A DNA stretch of 64,000 bases, taken from the NCBI GenBank assembly GCA_009787385.1, contig WRGC01000003.1, positions 16,838-80,837 of the forward strand. Direction: 5' to 3'. Shown here piece after piece: positions 54,002-63,043 of the stretch. The notes below the pieces were generated by a model. That model did not search any database and had not been told where the DNA came from. It saw only the letters and a list, made by a program, of their open reading frames with translations. The DNA is from Bacillota bacterium. Its GTDB lineage: Bacteria; Bacillota; Clostridia; Christensenellales; Pumilibacteraceae. Position 1 is the stretch's first letter; each line of letters begins with the position of its first letter. The translations under genes were made by a program, and so were the position numbers.

Positions 54002-55225
54002 TTATTTTTTATCTTCTTTATCAAATTCTATATCTTTAGTATCTATCAAATCTTTTGGATCAGGTCTACCATACTTTTGTACTGTATTTACAATTTCTTT
54101 TTCGTGTCGTTTTTCTAACATTTTCATAATTTGAGTACTAGTTGTACTTATAATTAAGGTAGTAGCACTACCTACTCCCATATACATTGCAAACGCCGCA
54201 GGCTGGATTAGCATAAATACCGCCATTATTGCAGGCATTACATAAACCATTAGCTTCATATTGACTTGCATACTAGACAAAATTGGGTTCTCTGTCGGAT
54301 CTAAAGTTGGAGTCATGCCACTTGCTCTTTGTGCTCTTGCCATTACCAATTGAGAAATCATCATTATACCTGATGACACCAACACAACTATCAAATACCC
54401 ATTGTTAGAATTTGCAGAGTCTGCTCTCAATACAGCAGTCACCTTGTCATAACTTGACATCATATGCTCAAATTCTCCTCCTTCCATGTGTATCTTATTT
54501 CCATCTTTATCTACTTGAATATTTCCATTCTCATCTAATTCAAAAATCCTATTAGGATCTGTATACTTAGTATCACTAAAGCTATCTGGTATTGCAGAGC
54601 TCCAAGGAACATCAGCAGCCCAAACATTTTTTATCATCAAAAAGCTATCAGCATCTCTACTATTTTTAAAAAAATCCAATACTTCTTGTTGAGCCAATCT
54701 AGTAGAAAGTTCAATATTCTCCTTTTCTTCATAATGTTGTTTATTTTCTTCATAATGTTTATCATATGACTGAGTATAAACATCATACAATTCCAAATAC
54801 TGACGCATATTGCCATAATCAGACATGCTTCTAACACTACCCCATACCCAAAATGACATACCTATAGAAACCAACATCGGCAAACATGCACCCAACATAC
54901 TCACACCACCTTGGCGTTTCATCATATATTCCTTTTGCCTATATGTTGTCATATCATCTGCATGTTGTCGCTTCAAATCGTCCAATCTATCCTTGAGTTC
55001 TAGACTAATCCTAGCATTTTTACGCATTTTGTATCTACCATAAACATCTAGCGGAGACAAAAGCAACTTGAGCAAACAAGCAAACAAAACTATTCTCAAC
55101 CCATAATTTTGAATAAAATCCAACCCATGCAACAAAAGTAACTCCCATGGAAAATCATTAGGTCTTTCCAAAACATGTCCACCACTAGTAGCTACAAACT
55201 GCACAAAAGTGCTTATAAAACCCAT
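54002..55225 (-). CDS. yidC: YidC/Oxa1/SpoIIIJ membrane protein insertase
   Basis: 407 residues. The YidC core is recognised by FIQNYGLRIVLFACLLKLLLSPLDVYGRYKMRKN (TM1 with the hydrophilic-groove arginine) and the later segments GACLPMLVSIGMSFWVWGSV, YLIVVLVSSGIMMISQLVMARAQ and VMPAIMAVFMLIQPAAFAMYMGVGSA. There is no lipobox at the N-terminus. A hydrophilic insertion of about 120 residues separates the second and third core helices, rich in D, E, Y and K, which is unusual. It overlaps yidD by 13 nt at its start. Confidence 0.85.
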   Translation of the reverse strand: MGFISTFVQFVATSGGHVLERPNDFPWELLLLHGLDFIQNYGLRIVLFACLLKLLLSPLDVYGRYKMRKNARISLELKDRLDDLKRQHADDMTTYRQKEYMMKRQGGVSMLGACLPMLVSIGMSFWVWGSVRSMSDYGNMRQYLELYDVYTQSYDKHYEENKQHYEEKENIELSTRLAQQEVLDFFKNSRDADSFLMIKNVWAADVPWSSAIPDSFSDTKYTDPNRIFELDENGNIQVDKDGNKIHMEGGEFEHMMSSYDKVTAVLRADSANSNNGYLIVVLVSSGIMMISQLVMARAQRASGMTPTLDPTENPILSSMQVNMKLMVYVMPAIMAVFMLIQPAAFAMYMGVGSATTLIISTTSTQIMKMLEKRHEKEIVNTVQKYGRPDPKDLIDTKDIEFDKEDKK

Positions 55226-55593
55226 CTAATAACCTCTCTAAAATTGTCTGGAATAGGATCAATGCAACCTATTGCAAAAGGGTGACAACGCATTATGCGT
55301 TTGCAACCCAATATACTACCCGTTAATATTCCGTGCATCTTAATAGATTGCAACATATAAGTACTACATGAAGGTGAATATATACAGCTCTTTGGTAATA
55401 TAGGTGAAACAAACAATTTGTAAAACCATACCAACCCTAGTATTATCCACTGTAAATCAACAATTCTTTTGATAAATTTTAATACACTAGGTCTACCACA
55501 AAATACTTTTCTATCTATACCTTCTGTTGATAATTTGACTTTTGCCGTTTTATTGAGTTGTGACAAAAATTGTATTGCCGAATCTTGCAACAT
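55213..55593 (-). CDS. yidD: YidD membrane protein insertion efficiency factor
   Basis: 126 residues. The YidD core FYKLFVSPILPKSCIYSPSCSTYMLQSIKMHG and GSILGCKRIMRCHPFAIGCIDPIP occupies the C-terminal 75 residues. About 45 extra residues form an N-terminal extension without recognisable features. Cysteines and HP motif are conserved. It overlaps yidC by 13 nt and follows rnpA by 46 nt, in the rpmH-rnpA-yidD-yidC-jag order typical of bacteria. Confidence 0.9.
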   Translation of the reverse strand: MLQDSAIQFLSQLNKTAKVKLSTEGIDRKVFCGRPSVLKFIKRIVDLQWIILGLVWFYKLFVSPILPKSCIYSPSCSTYMLQSIKMHGILTGSILGCKRIMRCHPFAIGCIDPIPDNFREVIRWVL

Positions 55594-55639
55594 AAAACTT
55601 TGTATTTTAATTTTAAATATTTATACAACAAAAACTTAA

Positions 55640-55981
55640 TTATTTTTTTGAAATTAAAATATTTGAATTGTACAATTGTTGTTTTACTGTTTCAAAAAGT
55701 TGCAAAAAATCTAAATCAACAATACTAGGAAAAGCAACTACAACCAACTGTACATTGATAGCAAATTCTTTTTGTAAAACAAATAATATATTACGCAATC
55801 TGCGTTTTACCAAATTGCGTACTACGGCATTACCAACCTTTTTACTTACACTAAAACCTATTTTTGTTGCATTGCTTTTGATATAATGCAACTTAATATA
55901 GCCATTACCTTGCTTAGCACCACGCTTGTAAAGATAATTAAAAGAACCATACTTGGTAAGCCTATATTTTCGTTTCAACAT
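55640..55981 (-). CDS. rnpA: Ribonuclease P protein component
   Basis: 113 residues. The RNase P signature is KIGFSVSKKVGNAVVRNLVKRRLRNILF, with the conserved RNR-type patch (KVGNAVVRNLVKRRLR). It binds the RNA subunit and helps tRNA 5' maturation. It follows rpmH by 18 nt. The RNA component gene is not in this window. Confidence 0.95.
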   Translation of the reverse strand: MLKRKYRLTKYGSFNYLYKRGAKQGNGYIKLHYIKSNATKIGFSVSKKVGNAVVRNLVKRRLRNILFVLQKEFAINVQLVVVAFPSIVDLDFLQLFETVKQQLYNSNILISKK

Positions 55982-55999
55982 AGAATATAAATAATATTA

Positions 56000-56152
56000 T
56001 CAATTTACACCTAAACGCTTAGGAACTAATAGCTTTCTTCCTTTAGCACGCCTTCTTTGCAAAACCCTTCTACCCGCAGTAGATTTCATTCTAGACCTAA
56101 AGCCATGTACCTTAGCTTTTTTTCGTTTCTTTGGTTGATAAGTCCTTTTCAT
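56000..56152 (-). CDS. rpmH: 50S ribosomal protein L34
   Basis: 50 residues, [12 protein letters not shown]...[21 protein letters not shown], exactly the L34 pattern with a slightly longer C-terminus. The longest open frame begins upstream at 56215, but ATG 56152 has AGGAG 9 nt upstream and matches all L34 proteins. In most bacteria rpmH lies next to dnaA and the origin; here it is followed upstream by yraN and rnhB instead. Confidence 0.97.
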   Translation of the reverse strand: MKRTYQPKKRKKAKVHGFRSRMKSTAGRRVLQRRRAKGRKLLVPKRLGVN

Positions 56153-56212
56153 ATTAATCAATCTCCTATGTTTTTTGCAAATTGTATCAATTGCAACAAC
56201 AAAAATCACTAG

Positions 56213-56262
56213 CACAACTACTAGTTGTGGTTTATTATATACAATTATATCAATACTGTCAA
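56213..56262 (-). promoter_or_regulatory. rpmH promoter with palindromic 5' leader
   Basis: Minus strand: TTGACA (56262-56257), a 17-bp spacer and TATAAT (56239-56234). A palindrome, CACAACTA-C-TAGTTGTG, at 56213-56229 would form the first bases of the transcript. The perfect consensus fits high ribosomal-protein expression. Confidence 0.7.
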
Positions 56263-56288
56263 GTTATTTAAAAACTCTCTCAATACAA

Positions 56289-56681
56289 TCAATATCTTAC
56301 AGTAGAATAAAATGCATCTTGAACATGAAATATTTCATTATTGGAATCAACTTGAATAGCATCATATCTAATATTTGAATTTAAACTATTATTTTCAATC
56401 AAATATGCTAATGACGCATTAGAAATTCGTTTCTGTTTTGTATAGTTGATAGCATCAAGACCAGTACCATACCTATTGGACTTCCTACTCTTTACTTCTA
56501 CAAATACTTTAATCCCATCTTTTTGAGCAATAATATCTATCTCACCTTGTTGACAATACCAATTTGTATCCAAAATTATATAACCATTATCTTGCAAATA
56601 TTCTACTATTATTTGCTCATAATAGTAGCCTTTTGCTCTATTTAGTTGTCTACTATTGCTTGTTGGATTGTAGGTTGACAT
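56289..56681 (-). CDS. yraN: YraN/UPF0102 PD-(D/E)XK-fold protein
   Basis: 130 residues. It shows the UPF0102 pattern: NRAKGYYYEQIIVEYLQDNGY, NWYCQQGEIDIIAQKDGIKVFVEVKSRKS (D and E-x-K of the nuclease fold) and the C-terminal DAIQVD strand. The family often lies next to rnhB, as here. Its start overlaps the end of rnhB by 29 nt. The biochemical role is unsettled. Confidence 0.9.
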   Translation of the reverse strand: MSTYNPTSNSRQLNRAKGYYYEQIIVEYLQDNGYIILDTNWYCQQGEIDIIAQKDGIKVFVEVKSRKSNRYGTGLDAINYTKQKRISNASLAYLIENNSLNSNIRYDAIQVDSNNEIFHVQDAFYSTVRY

Positions 56682-57249
56682 AATTTTTTAAAAATGATTT
56701 GCGATGAATATCAGCAATACCATACTTATTTATTTTTTCATAATGCATTTTGGTTGGATATCCTTTATGTTTTTCAAAACCATATTGTGGATATTTCAAT
56801 GCATATTCTTCCATAATACTATCTCTAGTCACTTTAGCAAGTATTGATGCAGCCGCTATATTGTAGCTCAATGAATCCCCTCTAGTTATGGAAACTGAAT
56901 TATTTATATTAAGTTTAACATAATCAATCAAAACTACGCTAGGTCTCAAAGTCAACTGATTGATAACATCAGTCATACATTTTTTTGTAGCATTGAGTAT
57001 ATTGATTCTATCAATTTCAATGTTATCTACATATCCTATCTTATATTCAATAGCATTGCTCACAATCAAATTATACATTGATAGTCTCTTAGATGCTGAC
57101 AATTTTTTGCTATCATCTACACCATCTACAAATCTATCTCCCATAATACATACGGCACAAACAACAGGACCTGCCAATGGTCCTCTACCCGCCTCGTCCA
57201 CACCTGCAACCAAATTTCCATATTGTTTGTCATGTATATATTTATCCAT
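56653..57249 (-). CDS. rnhB: Ribonuclease HII
   Basis: 198 residues. The acidic catalytic residues are in GVDEAGRGPLAGPVV (DE) and the VVLIDYVKL region, with DSKKLSASKR and the C-terminal KHKGYPTKMHYEKI...HRKSF. It removes RNA from RNA-DNA hybrids and misincorporated ribonucleotides. The gene overlaps the 105-residue protein by 8 nt and yraN by 29 nt, so translation is coupled. Confidence 0.95.
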   Translation of the reverse strand: MDKYIHDKQYGNLVAGVDEAGRGPLAGPVVCAVCIMGDRFVDGVDDSKKLSASKRLSMYNLIVSNAIEYKIGYVDNIEIDRINILNATKKCMTDVINQLTLRPSVVLIDYVKLNINNSVSITRGDSLSYNIAAASILAKVTRDSIMEEYALKYPQYGFEKHKGYPTKMHYEKINKYGIADIHRKSFLKNYVNLQSNKQ

Positions 57250-57559
57250 GATACGGAGAACCTTCGTCCATTTCTACATCATCTACTTGTTCTAGCTTTA
57301 TACCCAAATCACTAGAGAAGAATTGATAAACATTCTCTGGCTTATCTAGTTGACTATAATAACTTAATCCCAACTCTGTTGGTAATAAATTTATATAAAA
57401 TACATGGTCATTCACTAGTTTTGTAATATCTCCAACAATATATTTCAAATAAAACAAGTGATCAATTTCACAATCTTCTATCACTGGTCCTACAAAACAA
57501 GGTTTGTTGTTATTATAAAAATCTATTATATAACAAAGTCTATATTCCCACGACTGCAT
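57242..57559 (-). CDS. Unknown 105-aa protein between rbgA and rnhB
   Basis: A small acidic protein (WEYRLCYIIDFYNNNKPCFVGPVIEDCEIDHLFYL near the start, DDVEMDEGSPYHG at the end) with no membrane segment and no family I recognise. It is tightly embedded in the operon: 19 nt after rbgA, and overlapping rnhB by 8 nt. It is thus certainly translated if its neighbours are. Position suggests a link to ribosome or nucleic-acid maintenance, but the sequence gives no clue. Confidence 0.65.
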   Translation of the reverse strand: MQSWEYRLCYIIDFYNNNKPCFVGPVIEDCEIDHLFYLKYIVGDITKLVNDHVFYINLLPTELGLSYYSQLDKPENVYQFFSSDLGIKLEQVDDVEMDEGSPYHG

Positions 57560-57578
57560 TACAATACCCTCTCAATAT

Positions 57579-58418
57579 TTATGTTGGAATATCTAACGAA
57601 ATTTTGCCCAATCTTCCTTTTCTAAAATCATCAATCAAAGCCAATGAAGCCCTTTCAGTATCAATGATTCCTCCCTTTAACACAAATGCTCTTTTTTTAG
57701 CTATTTGTTCCAACACTTGTACACAACTCATATCTCCAAAACACTCATACTTGTTAATCAAAATACTACTATCTATTTTTTGCAACTTTAATATAAGAGC
57801 ATGAGACAATTCTATCATATCCAAAACTTGGTCTCTTATACTACCAATAATTGCCAAATTGATTGCAACATTGTCATCACTCAACTTAGGATAGAGAGTT
57901 CCCGGAGTATCCAAAATATTCAAGTAGTTGTCTATCTTGACCCATTGTTGCCCTCTAGTAACTCCCGGAATATTTCCTGTTTTTGTTTTTTTAGAACCAC
58001 TTAGATTATTAATAAATGTAGACTTACCGACATTTGGAACACCTACAACAATTCCCCTTAAGGTCATATTTATATTTTTTGCTCTAAACTTATCTAGCTT
58101 ATTGCTACAAAGCCTATTTATCTGTGGTACTAAAAGTTTGGCTTGATTGCTTTGTATACTACTTATAGCTATAGAAATACTAGTATCTGTATTTTTACTA
58201 TTCAACCAGTCTTGACAAACTTTTAAATTGCCTAGATCTAATTTATTTAGGACATATACAATTGGAAGTTTTGCAAAAAGATTGTCAAACTCTGGATTTT
58301 GACAACTCCAAGGAGCTCTACTATCCACTATATATACTACAAAATCTACTAATTTGAGAGATTTTTCCATCTCCCTTATAGATTTTGTCATATGCCCCGG
58401 AAACCAATTAATCTTCAT
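57579..58418 (-). CDS. rbgA: Ribosome biogenesis GTPase RbgA (YlqF)
   Basis: 279 residues. A circularly permuted GTPase: MKINWFPGHMTKSIREME, then G4 LNKLDLG, G1 GVPNVGKSTFINNL, G2/G3 TRGQQW and LDTPGTL in permuted order. It matures the 50S subunit late in assembly. Its start overlaps trmD by 11 nt. In most Bacillota rplS lies between these two genes; it is absent here. Confidence 0.95.
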   Translation of the reverse strand: MKINWFPGHMTKSIREMEKSLKLVDFVVYIVDSRAPWSCQNPEFDNLFAKLPIVYVLNKLDLGNLKVCQDWLNSKNTDTSISIAISSIQSNQAKLLVPQINRLCSNKLDKFRAKNINMTLRGIVVGVPNVGKSTFINNLSGSKKTKTGNIPGVTRGQQWVKIDNYLNILDTPGTLYPKLSDDNVAINLAIIGSIRDQVLDMIELSHALILKLQKIDSSILINKYECFGDMSCVQVLEQIAKKRAFVLKGGIIDTERASLALIDDFRKGRLGKISLDIPT

Positions 58419-59088
58419 AACTATCTTTTAGCAAATCTGGTCTATCTCTACTAGTCAAAAGCAAGCTTTGCTCTAATTGCCATTTTTTGATTTCTGCATG
58501 ATTTCCATTCAACAATACATCAGGAACAAAATGCCCCCTAAACTCTTGTGGTCTAGTATACTGAGGATATTCCAACAATCCATTTGCAAAACTATCTTGC
58601 TCATGAGACTGCTGACTTCCCAATACTCCACTACAAAATCTACAAACAGCATCTACAACAACCAAAGCAGCCAACTCTCCACCAGTCAATATATAGTCGC
58701 CAATGCTTATACACTCATCTATACACAAATCAATAGCTCTTTGATCTACGCCTTCATAATGCCCACACAAAATAATCAAATCATTATCAGCCAACTCTCT
58801 AGCCATCTTATCATCAAATTTTTTGCCTGTTGGAGTTAAAAATATCCTTTTACTTTGTCTACTTGGGTCTAAATACTGTATACAATCATAAATAGGTTGA
58901 ACTGTCATCAACATTCCCGCACCACCACCATAAGGTACATCATCACATTTCTTATGCTTGTTAGTACTAAACTGTCTAATATCCACAGCCTGAATAATGA
59001 GTGAGCCATTATCCATAGCTCTACCAATTATACTATACTTGATACTATCTATTAGTTGAGGGAATAGGGTAAGTATTTTAATCTTCAT
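58408..59088 (-). CDS. trmD: tRNA (guanine-37-N1)-methyltransferase
   Basis: 226 residues, a SPOUT methyltransferase. It shows KILTLFPQLID, QAVDIRQFSTNKHKKCDDVPYGGGAGM and the trefoil knot LCGHYEGVDQRAIDLCIDECISIGDYILTGGELAA. It methylates G37 next to the anticodon. It follows rimM by 4 nt and overlaps rbgA, forming one operon with rpsP. Confidence 0.96.
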   Translation of the reverse strand: MKIKILTLFPQLIDSIKYSIIGRAMDNGSLIIQAVDIRQFSTNKHKKCDDVPYGGGAGMLMTVQPIYDCIQYLDPSRQSKRIFLTPTGKKFDDKMARELADNDLIILCGHYEGVDQRAIDLCIDECISIGDYILTGGELAALVVVDAVCRFCSGVLGSQQSHEQDSFANGLLEYPQYTRPQEFRGHFVPDVLLNGNHAEIKKWQLEQSLLLTSRDRPDLLKDSYED

Positions 59089-59092
59089 TTAG

Positions 59093-59668
59093 CTACTCTT
59101 CTACGCATACTTTCAAAAACTCTTGTTTGTTGTATACAATTTTTTTTTGAGAAACATCAATTGAGCAAATTATCTTTTTCAAAAATGGGTATCTCACTAT
59201 CTTTCCATCTGTTGTTTTTACCACATGCACATCAGCAGTTCCATATTGCCCCATATCTATCAAACTTCCCAATAAAATATCATCTAAATACACATCACTA
59301 CCACAAATATCATCAAAATAATACTCATATTGTTGTAATTCAGGCAAGACGCCCTTGCTAACATAAACGCATTTGTCTTGCATTGAGTCTGCCAAGTTCT
59401 TGTTATCTATACCATTCAATATCAAATAAACAAAGTCACTCACTCTAGCTTTTTCAATACAATATTCAATACCATCTATACACAACGACTTAATATTTTT
59501 AAAAAAACTTTTGTATTCATTGGCAATAAAAAGTTTCAGTTCTCCCTTTACCCCATGAGACTTAAGTACTTTACCTATATTTACAAGTTTATTATTAGTA
59601 TTAATCTCACTAGATTTTGGTGAGGAAGATTGCAAAACTCTGTATACTTTATCAGTATTATTGTTCAT
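59093..59668 (-). CDS. rimM: 16S rRNA processing protein RimM
   Basis: 191 residues. The RimM domain begins at LVNIGKVLKSHGVKGELKLFI (about residue 28), followed by the PRC-barrel half with YFDDICGSDVYLDDILLGSLIDMGQYGTADVHVVKT. The first 27 residues are an extra S/N-rich extension. It assists 30S maturation at the 16S head. Its start overlaps khpA by 11 nt. Confidence 0.92.
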   Translation of the reverse strand: MNNNTDKVYRVLQSSSPKSSEINTNNKLVNIGKVLKSHGVKGELKLFIANEYKSFFKNIKSLCIDGIEYCIEKARVSDFVYLILNGIDNKNLADSMQDKCVYVSKGVLPELQQYEYYFDDICGSDVYLDDILLGSLIDMGQYGTADVHVVKTTDGKIVRYPFLKKIICSIDVSQKKIVYNKQEFLKVCVEE

Positions 59669-59882
59669 CTACAATTTCTACTTGTACACGAACATTTTGC
59701 TTTATTGCGGCACCACGAACAATAGTCTTTATTGATTTTGCAATATTACCTTGCTTACCAATAATTTTTCCCATATCAGGCTTGTCAACAGTAACTTTAA
59801 TAACTTCACCTTCTTGAGTAACTACAATTTTGTCTGGATTGTCTACTAAATTTGTGACAATATATTTTACTAATTCTATCAT
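59658..59882 (-). CDS. khpA: KH-domain RNA-binding protein KhpA (YlqC)
   Basis: 74 residues with a single KH domain, GKIIGKQGNIAKSIKTIVRG, carrying the GxxG loop. It is the usual partner of Jag/KhpB, also present in this window, and forms an RNA chaperone complex linked to cell elongation. It lies between rpsP and rimM as in most Bacillota. Confidence 0.93.
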   Translation of the reverse strand: MIELVKYIVTNLVDNPDKIVVTQEGEVIKVTVDKPDMGKIIGKQGNIAKSIKTIVRGAAIKQNVRVQVEIVDEQ

Positions 59883-59904
59883 GTTATTCTCCTAAAAATA
59901 ATAA

Positions 59905-60198
59905 TTATTTTTTATCTTTTTTTGCAGCACTAGTTTTTGCAGGAGCTTTTTTGGATTCTATTATTCCATTATTTGCCAAAATACTTTTTACTGTATCTGT
60001 AGGTTGAGCTCCATTTTTCAACCAATATTTGATTTTTTCTTGCTCCAACTTGATTTGAGCTGGATTGATAAGCGGGTTGTAAGTTCCAACTTGCTCAATA
60101 AATTTTCCATCTCTTGGTGAACGAGAATCTGATACCACTATTCTGTAAAACGGAGCTTTTTTGTCTCCCATGCGTGTTAGTCTTATTTTTACTGCCAT
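59905..60198 (-). CDS. rpsP: 30S ribosomal protein S16
   Basis: 97 residues, [40 protein letters not shown], a textbook S16. The lysine/alanine-rich C-terminal tail is slightly long. It follows ffh by 50 nt. Confidence 0.97.
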   Translation of the reverse strand: MAVKIRLTRMGDKKAPFYRIVVSDSRSPRDGKFIEQVGTYNPLINPAQIKLEQEKIKYWLKNGAQPTDTVKSILANNGIIESKKAPAKTSAAKKDKK

Positions 60199-60248
60199 AT
60201 TTTCTCCTATTTATTTTATCTTATTTTTAATATAATATTGTGTATATG

Positions 60249-61595
60249 TTATCTAAATCTTCTACCCTTATTTTTTTTGTACAAATTGCCCAAGTTCATA
60301 TCTCCCTTTCCACTATTCATAGACTTTAGCATTGCTTTTGTTTGGTCGTACTGTTTTAACAATGCATTAACTTCTTGAATACTAGAAGCACTGCCAAGAG
60401 CAATCCGTTTACGCCTAGATGATTTTATAATTTGTGGGCTAACTCTCTCTTCCATCGTCATAGATTGTATAATCGCTTTATACTTTGTCAATCTTTCTTC
60501 ATTCAAATCAGCTTGATTGATTTTTAAATTGCTTGGCAACATTGCAAGCATTTGACTCAAATCTCCAATTTTGCTCATTTGTTGCATTTGTATCAAAAAA
60601 TCATCTAAAGTAAAAGCGGCTTCCTTGAATTTTTTTTCCATGTCAGCCATTTCTTTTTCTGTCATGGCAGACTGAGCTTTTTCAATAAGAGTTAGTACAT
60701 CTCCCATACCCAAAATACGAGATGCCATTCTGTCAGGATAAAAAAGTTCAATATCATCCAACTTTTCACCTATCCCACAAAATTTGATAGGTTTTCCTGT
60801 AATTGCTTTTATGGATAGAGCTACACCACCACGAGTATCCCCATCCAATTTGGTCAAAATAATTCCACTCAAATCCAATTCTTGGTTAAATGTCGTAGCT
60901 ACTGTAGTAGCGTCTTGCCCTGTCATAGAGTCTACAGTCAAAAGTATTTCAGTAGGAGCAACAGCATTTTTGACATCTACAAGTTCTTGCATTAACTCTT
61001 GATTGATATGCAATCTACCTGCGGTATCTATTATTACAGTATCATAGCCATTAGAAGTAGCAAATTCTATAGACTGTAAAGCTGTTTTGTGTGGAGCTTC
61101 TGTACCCTTTTCAAAAACTTCTACTCCCGCATTTTTGCCTACTACTTGCAACTGTTTGATTGCAGCGGGTCTATATATATCGCAAGCTACTAACAATGGT
61201 CTCTTACCTTGCTTAATAAGATATCTAGAAAGTTTGCCACACATAGTGGTCTTGCCCGCACCTTGCAATCCAACCATCATAATTACGGTTGGTGGCTTAG
61301 ATGAAACTTCCAATTTGCTATTCTCGCCACCCATCAAACTGACTAATTCGTCATTGACAATTTTAATAACCATTTGACCTGGGGTAAGACTTTTTATTAC
61401 ATCTTCACCTTTAGCTAGCTCACTCACCTTTGCAACAAAATCCTTGACAACACTATAATTGACATCAGCTTCTAGCAATGCAACTCTAATCTCACGCATA
61501 GCTTGCTTGATATCTACATCATTAAGTTTTCCTCGTTGAGTGATTGAAGCAAATACCTTTTTTAATTTGTCAGATAAATTTTCAAAGAGTGCCAT
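60249..61595 (-). CDS. ffh: Signal recognition particle protein Ffh
   Basis: 448 residues. The NG GTPase domain has G1 GLQGAGKTTMCGKL, the IBD motif CDIYRPAAIKQL, G3 DTAGRLH and G4 TKLDGD. The C-terminal M domain (about 310-448) is methionine-rich and contains the RNA-binding helix-turn-helix SSRRKRIALGSASSIQEVN. With 4.5S RNA it targets membrane proteins to FtsY. It follows ylxM by 41 nt. Confidence 0.97.
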   Translation of the reverse strand: MALFENLSDKLKKVFASITQRGKLNDVDIKQAMREIRVALLEADVNYSVVKDFVAKVSELAKGEDVIKSLTPGQMVIKIVNDELVSLMGGENSKLEVSSKPPTVIMMVGLQGAGKTTMCGKLSRYLIKQGKRPLLVACDIYRPAAIKQLQVVGKNAGVEVFEKGTEAPHKTALQSIEFATSNGYDTVIIDTAGRLHINQELMQELVDVKNAVAPTEILLTVDSMTGQDATTVATTFNQELDLSGIILTKLDGDTRGGVALSIKAITGKPIKFCGIGEKLDDIELFYPDRMASRILGMGDVLTLIEKAQSAMTEKEMADMEKKFKEAAFTLDDFLIQMQQMSKIGDLSQMLAMLPSNLKINQADLNEERLTKYKAIIQSMTMEERVSPQIIKSSRRKRIALGSASSIQEVNALLKQYDQTKAMLKSMNSGKGDMNLGNLYKKNKGRRFR

Positions 61596-61636
61596 AATTA
61601 GTTTTGTTTTTGATTAATTCTATTAAATTATAATTG

Positions 61637-61924
61637 TCAATCCTGAAAAAAAGTTTCTACAATTATATTGTAAGTTGAAGAATCCAATTTTTGTTTTAAA
61701 ATTTCAAGTTTTGAAAATAATTTAAGTGTATTTTCGTACACTTTCAATTGTTGTGTAGCTTTTAAGATACTATCATATACAGCTTGTCTTGTCAAATTGC
61801 AATTAACTGCAATCTCATTGATAGTAAGATCGTTGTTATAATACTCTTGCAAACGCTCTAAATGAGTTTTGGGCAACAAGTTGCCATACAAATCAATAAG
61901 AATACTAATTGATAAATCTTTCAT
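61637..61924 (-). CDS. ylxM: YlxM (UPF0122) SRP-associated helix-turn-helix protein
   Basis: 95 residues from ATG 61924, where the family pattern begins (SISILIDLYGNLLPKTHLERLQEYYNNDLTINEIAVNCNLTRQAVYDSI); the open frame extends upstream to 61978 without support. It resembles the sigma region 4 helix-turn-helix. YlxM stimulates SRP function in streptococci. It is the first gene of the ffh-rpsP operon. Confidence 0.88.
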   Translation of the reverse strand: MKDLSISILIDLYGNLLPKTHLERLQEYYNNDLTINEIAVNCNLTRQAVYDSILKATQQLKVYENTLKLFSKLEILKQKLDSSTYNIIVETFFQD

Positions 61925-62097
61925 AGGACAAACTTGACTTATTTGTTTTTCAACAATCAAATTATACAACAATGTCAAGCGTTTTACTTTACAAGTATTC
62001 TAACAAATTTATTATTAATATGTCAAGCATTTTTGTCATACAACATTGAAATTGCTTACTATGCTATCACAATTTTTGTATTATACAATAATCATAT

Positions 62098-62136
62098 AAA
62101 AAATCCATAAAACAATTGCCTGCATTATGGATTTTT
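62098..62136 (-). terminator. Terminator after the lipoprotein gene
   Basis: A 12-bp stem (AAAAATCCATAA / TTATGGATTTTT) with T-rich ends, 68 nt after the lipoprotein stop. It separates that transcript from ylxM. Confidence 0.75.
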
Positions 62137-62204
62137 AAAAATTATTTTTGTCCAAATAATAATTTTGATTACAACTATATAGATTTTTCTATCATAAAAA
62201 TCTA

Positions 62205-62936
62205 CTAAATAGTAACAATAAAAGCTATCTTATTTTGACTTTCATCACAATAGTACTGCAATTCTACTTGCAAATCAATATTTTCATCTAAATTACCATC
62301 AATATACTGCATCCAGTGACTACTATCAACAGTTAATACAATTCTTTGATTGTCTTCATCTACAACAAAATTTTCTTTTCTAGTATTGTAATAAAACCCA
62401 GCAATCTGTTCAAATGTAGCATTGACTACCAAACTTTCATATGCTATATCCAACTTAGTGCCATCCAAAAACTCTTGACTATAGTGTAATGGAAATAAAA
62501 TATCATAAAGAACTATAAATACATTAGTATCATCTATAAGCCAATTGTACAATGTCAAATCTACCAATGAGTATTCATTGCCTTTATCAACCGCTTTTCT
62601 AACAATAAAATAATAAATTTTCTCGTCTTGTTGTGCTTCAACAAGCAACTCCATGCCATTATATTTCTCAAATATAGTAGTATTAAAACCAGCATTTTGT
62701 AGTTCGTTAGCTTGTTGTTCTAATGATAAATCACTAATAAAACTGTTAGCTTTTCCCTCTACAACAGTCCAATCATATGGCAATGTCAATGTATACTCAC
62801 CATAATAATCTTTTATATACCCATCAAACTTAGGACCATCTGTTTTAAATACAAAACAACCAACCAAAAAGAAAGATACAAAACATAATACACTAGCAAA
62901 ACATACACACTTTAAAAGAATTTTTGTTTTAACCAT
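62205..62936 (-). CDS. Lipoprotein of unknown function
   Basis: 243 residues. The signal peptide ends in the lipobox LVGC (C27), so the mature protein is lipid-anchored on the outer face of the membrane. The mature part (DGYIKDYYGEYTLTLPYDWTVVEG onward) resembles the mixed alpha/beta folds of PsbP- or DUF1795-like domains, but no family can be named with confidence. AAGGTGG lies before the ATG. It shares its orientation with the next membrane protein upstream, 108 nt away. Confidence 0.7.
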   Translation of the reverse strand: MVKTKILLKCVCFASVLCFVSFFLVGCFVFKTDGPKFDGYIKDYYGEYTLTLPYDWTVVEGKANSFISDLSLEQQANELQNAGFNTTIFEKYNGMELLVEAQQDEKIYYFIVRKAVDKGNEYSLVDLTLYNWLIDDTNVFIVLYDILFPLHYSQEFLDGTKLDIAYESLVVNATFEQIAGFYYNTRKENFVVDEDNQRIVLTVDSSHWMQYIDGNLDENIDLQVELQYYCDESQNKIAFIVTI

Positions 62937-63043
62937 AATATTTAAACCACCTTCAATTTTTCATAATAGATTAGATTTAAATAACATCAATAATTTGCAT
63001 ACAAATATTATTCAAATCCAATCTACTAAAATTATATGGAAAC

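Noticed and set aside
56153..56288. Replication origin next to rpmH
   Set aside because: No dnaA gene and no cluster of DnaA boxes is visible; the interval holds a promoter and a small palindrome.
61967..61990. Promoter TTGACA/TATAAT upstream of ylxM
   Set aside because: The two boxes are only 6 bp apart, so they cannot work together; a -35 at proper distance was not found.
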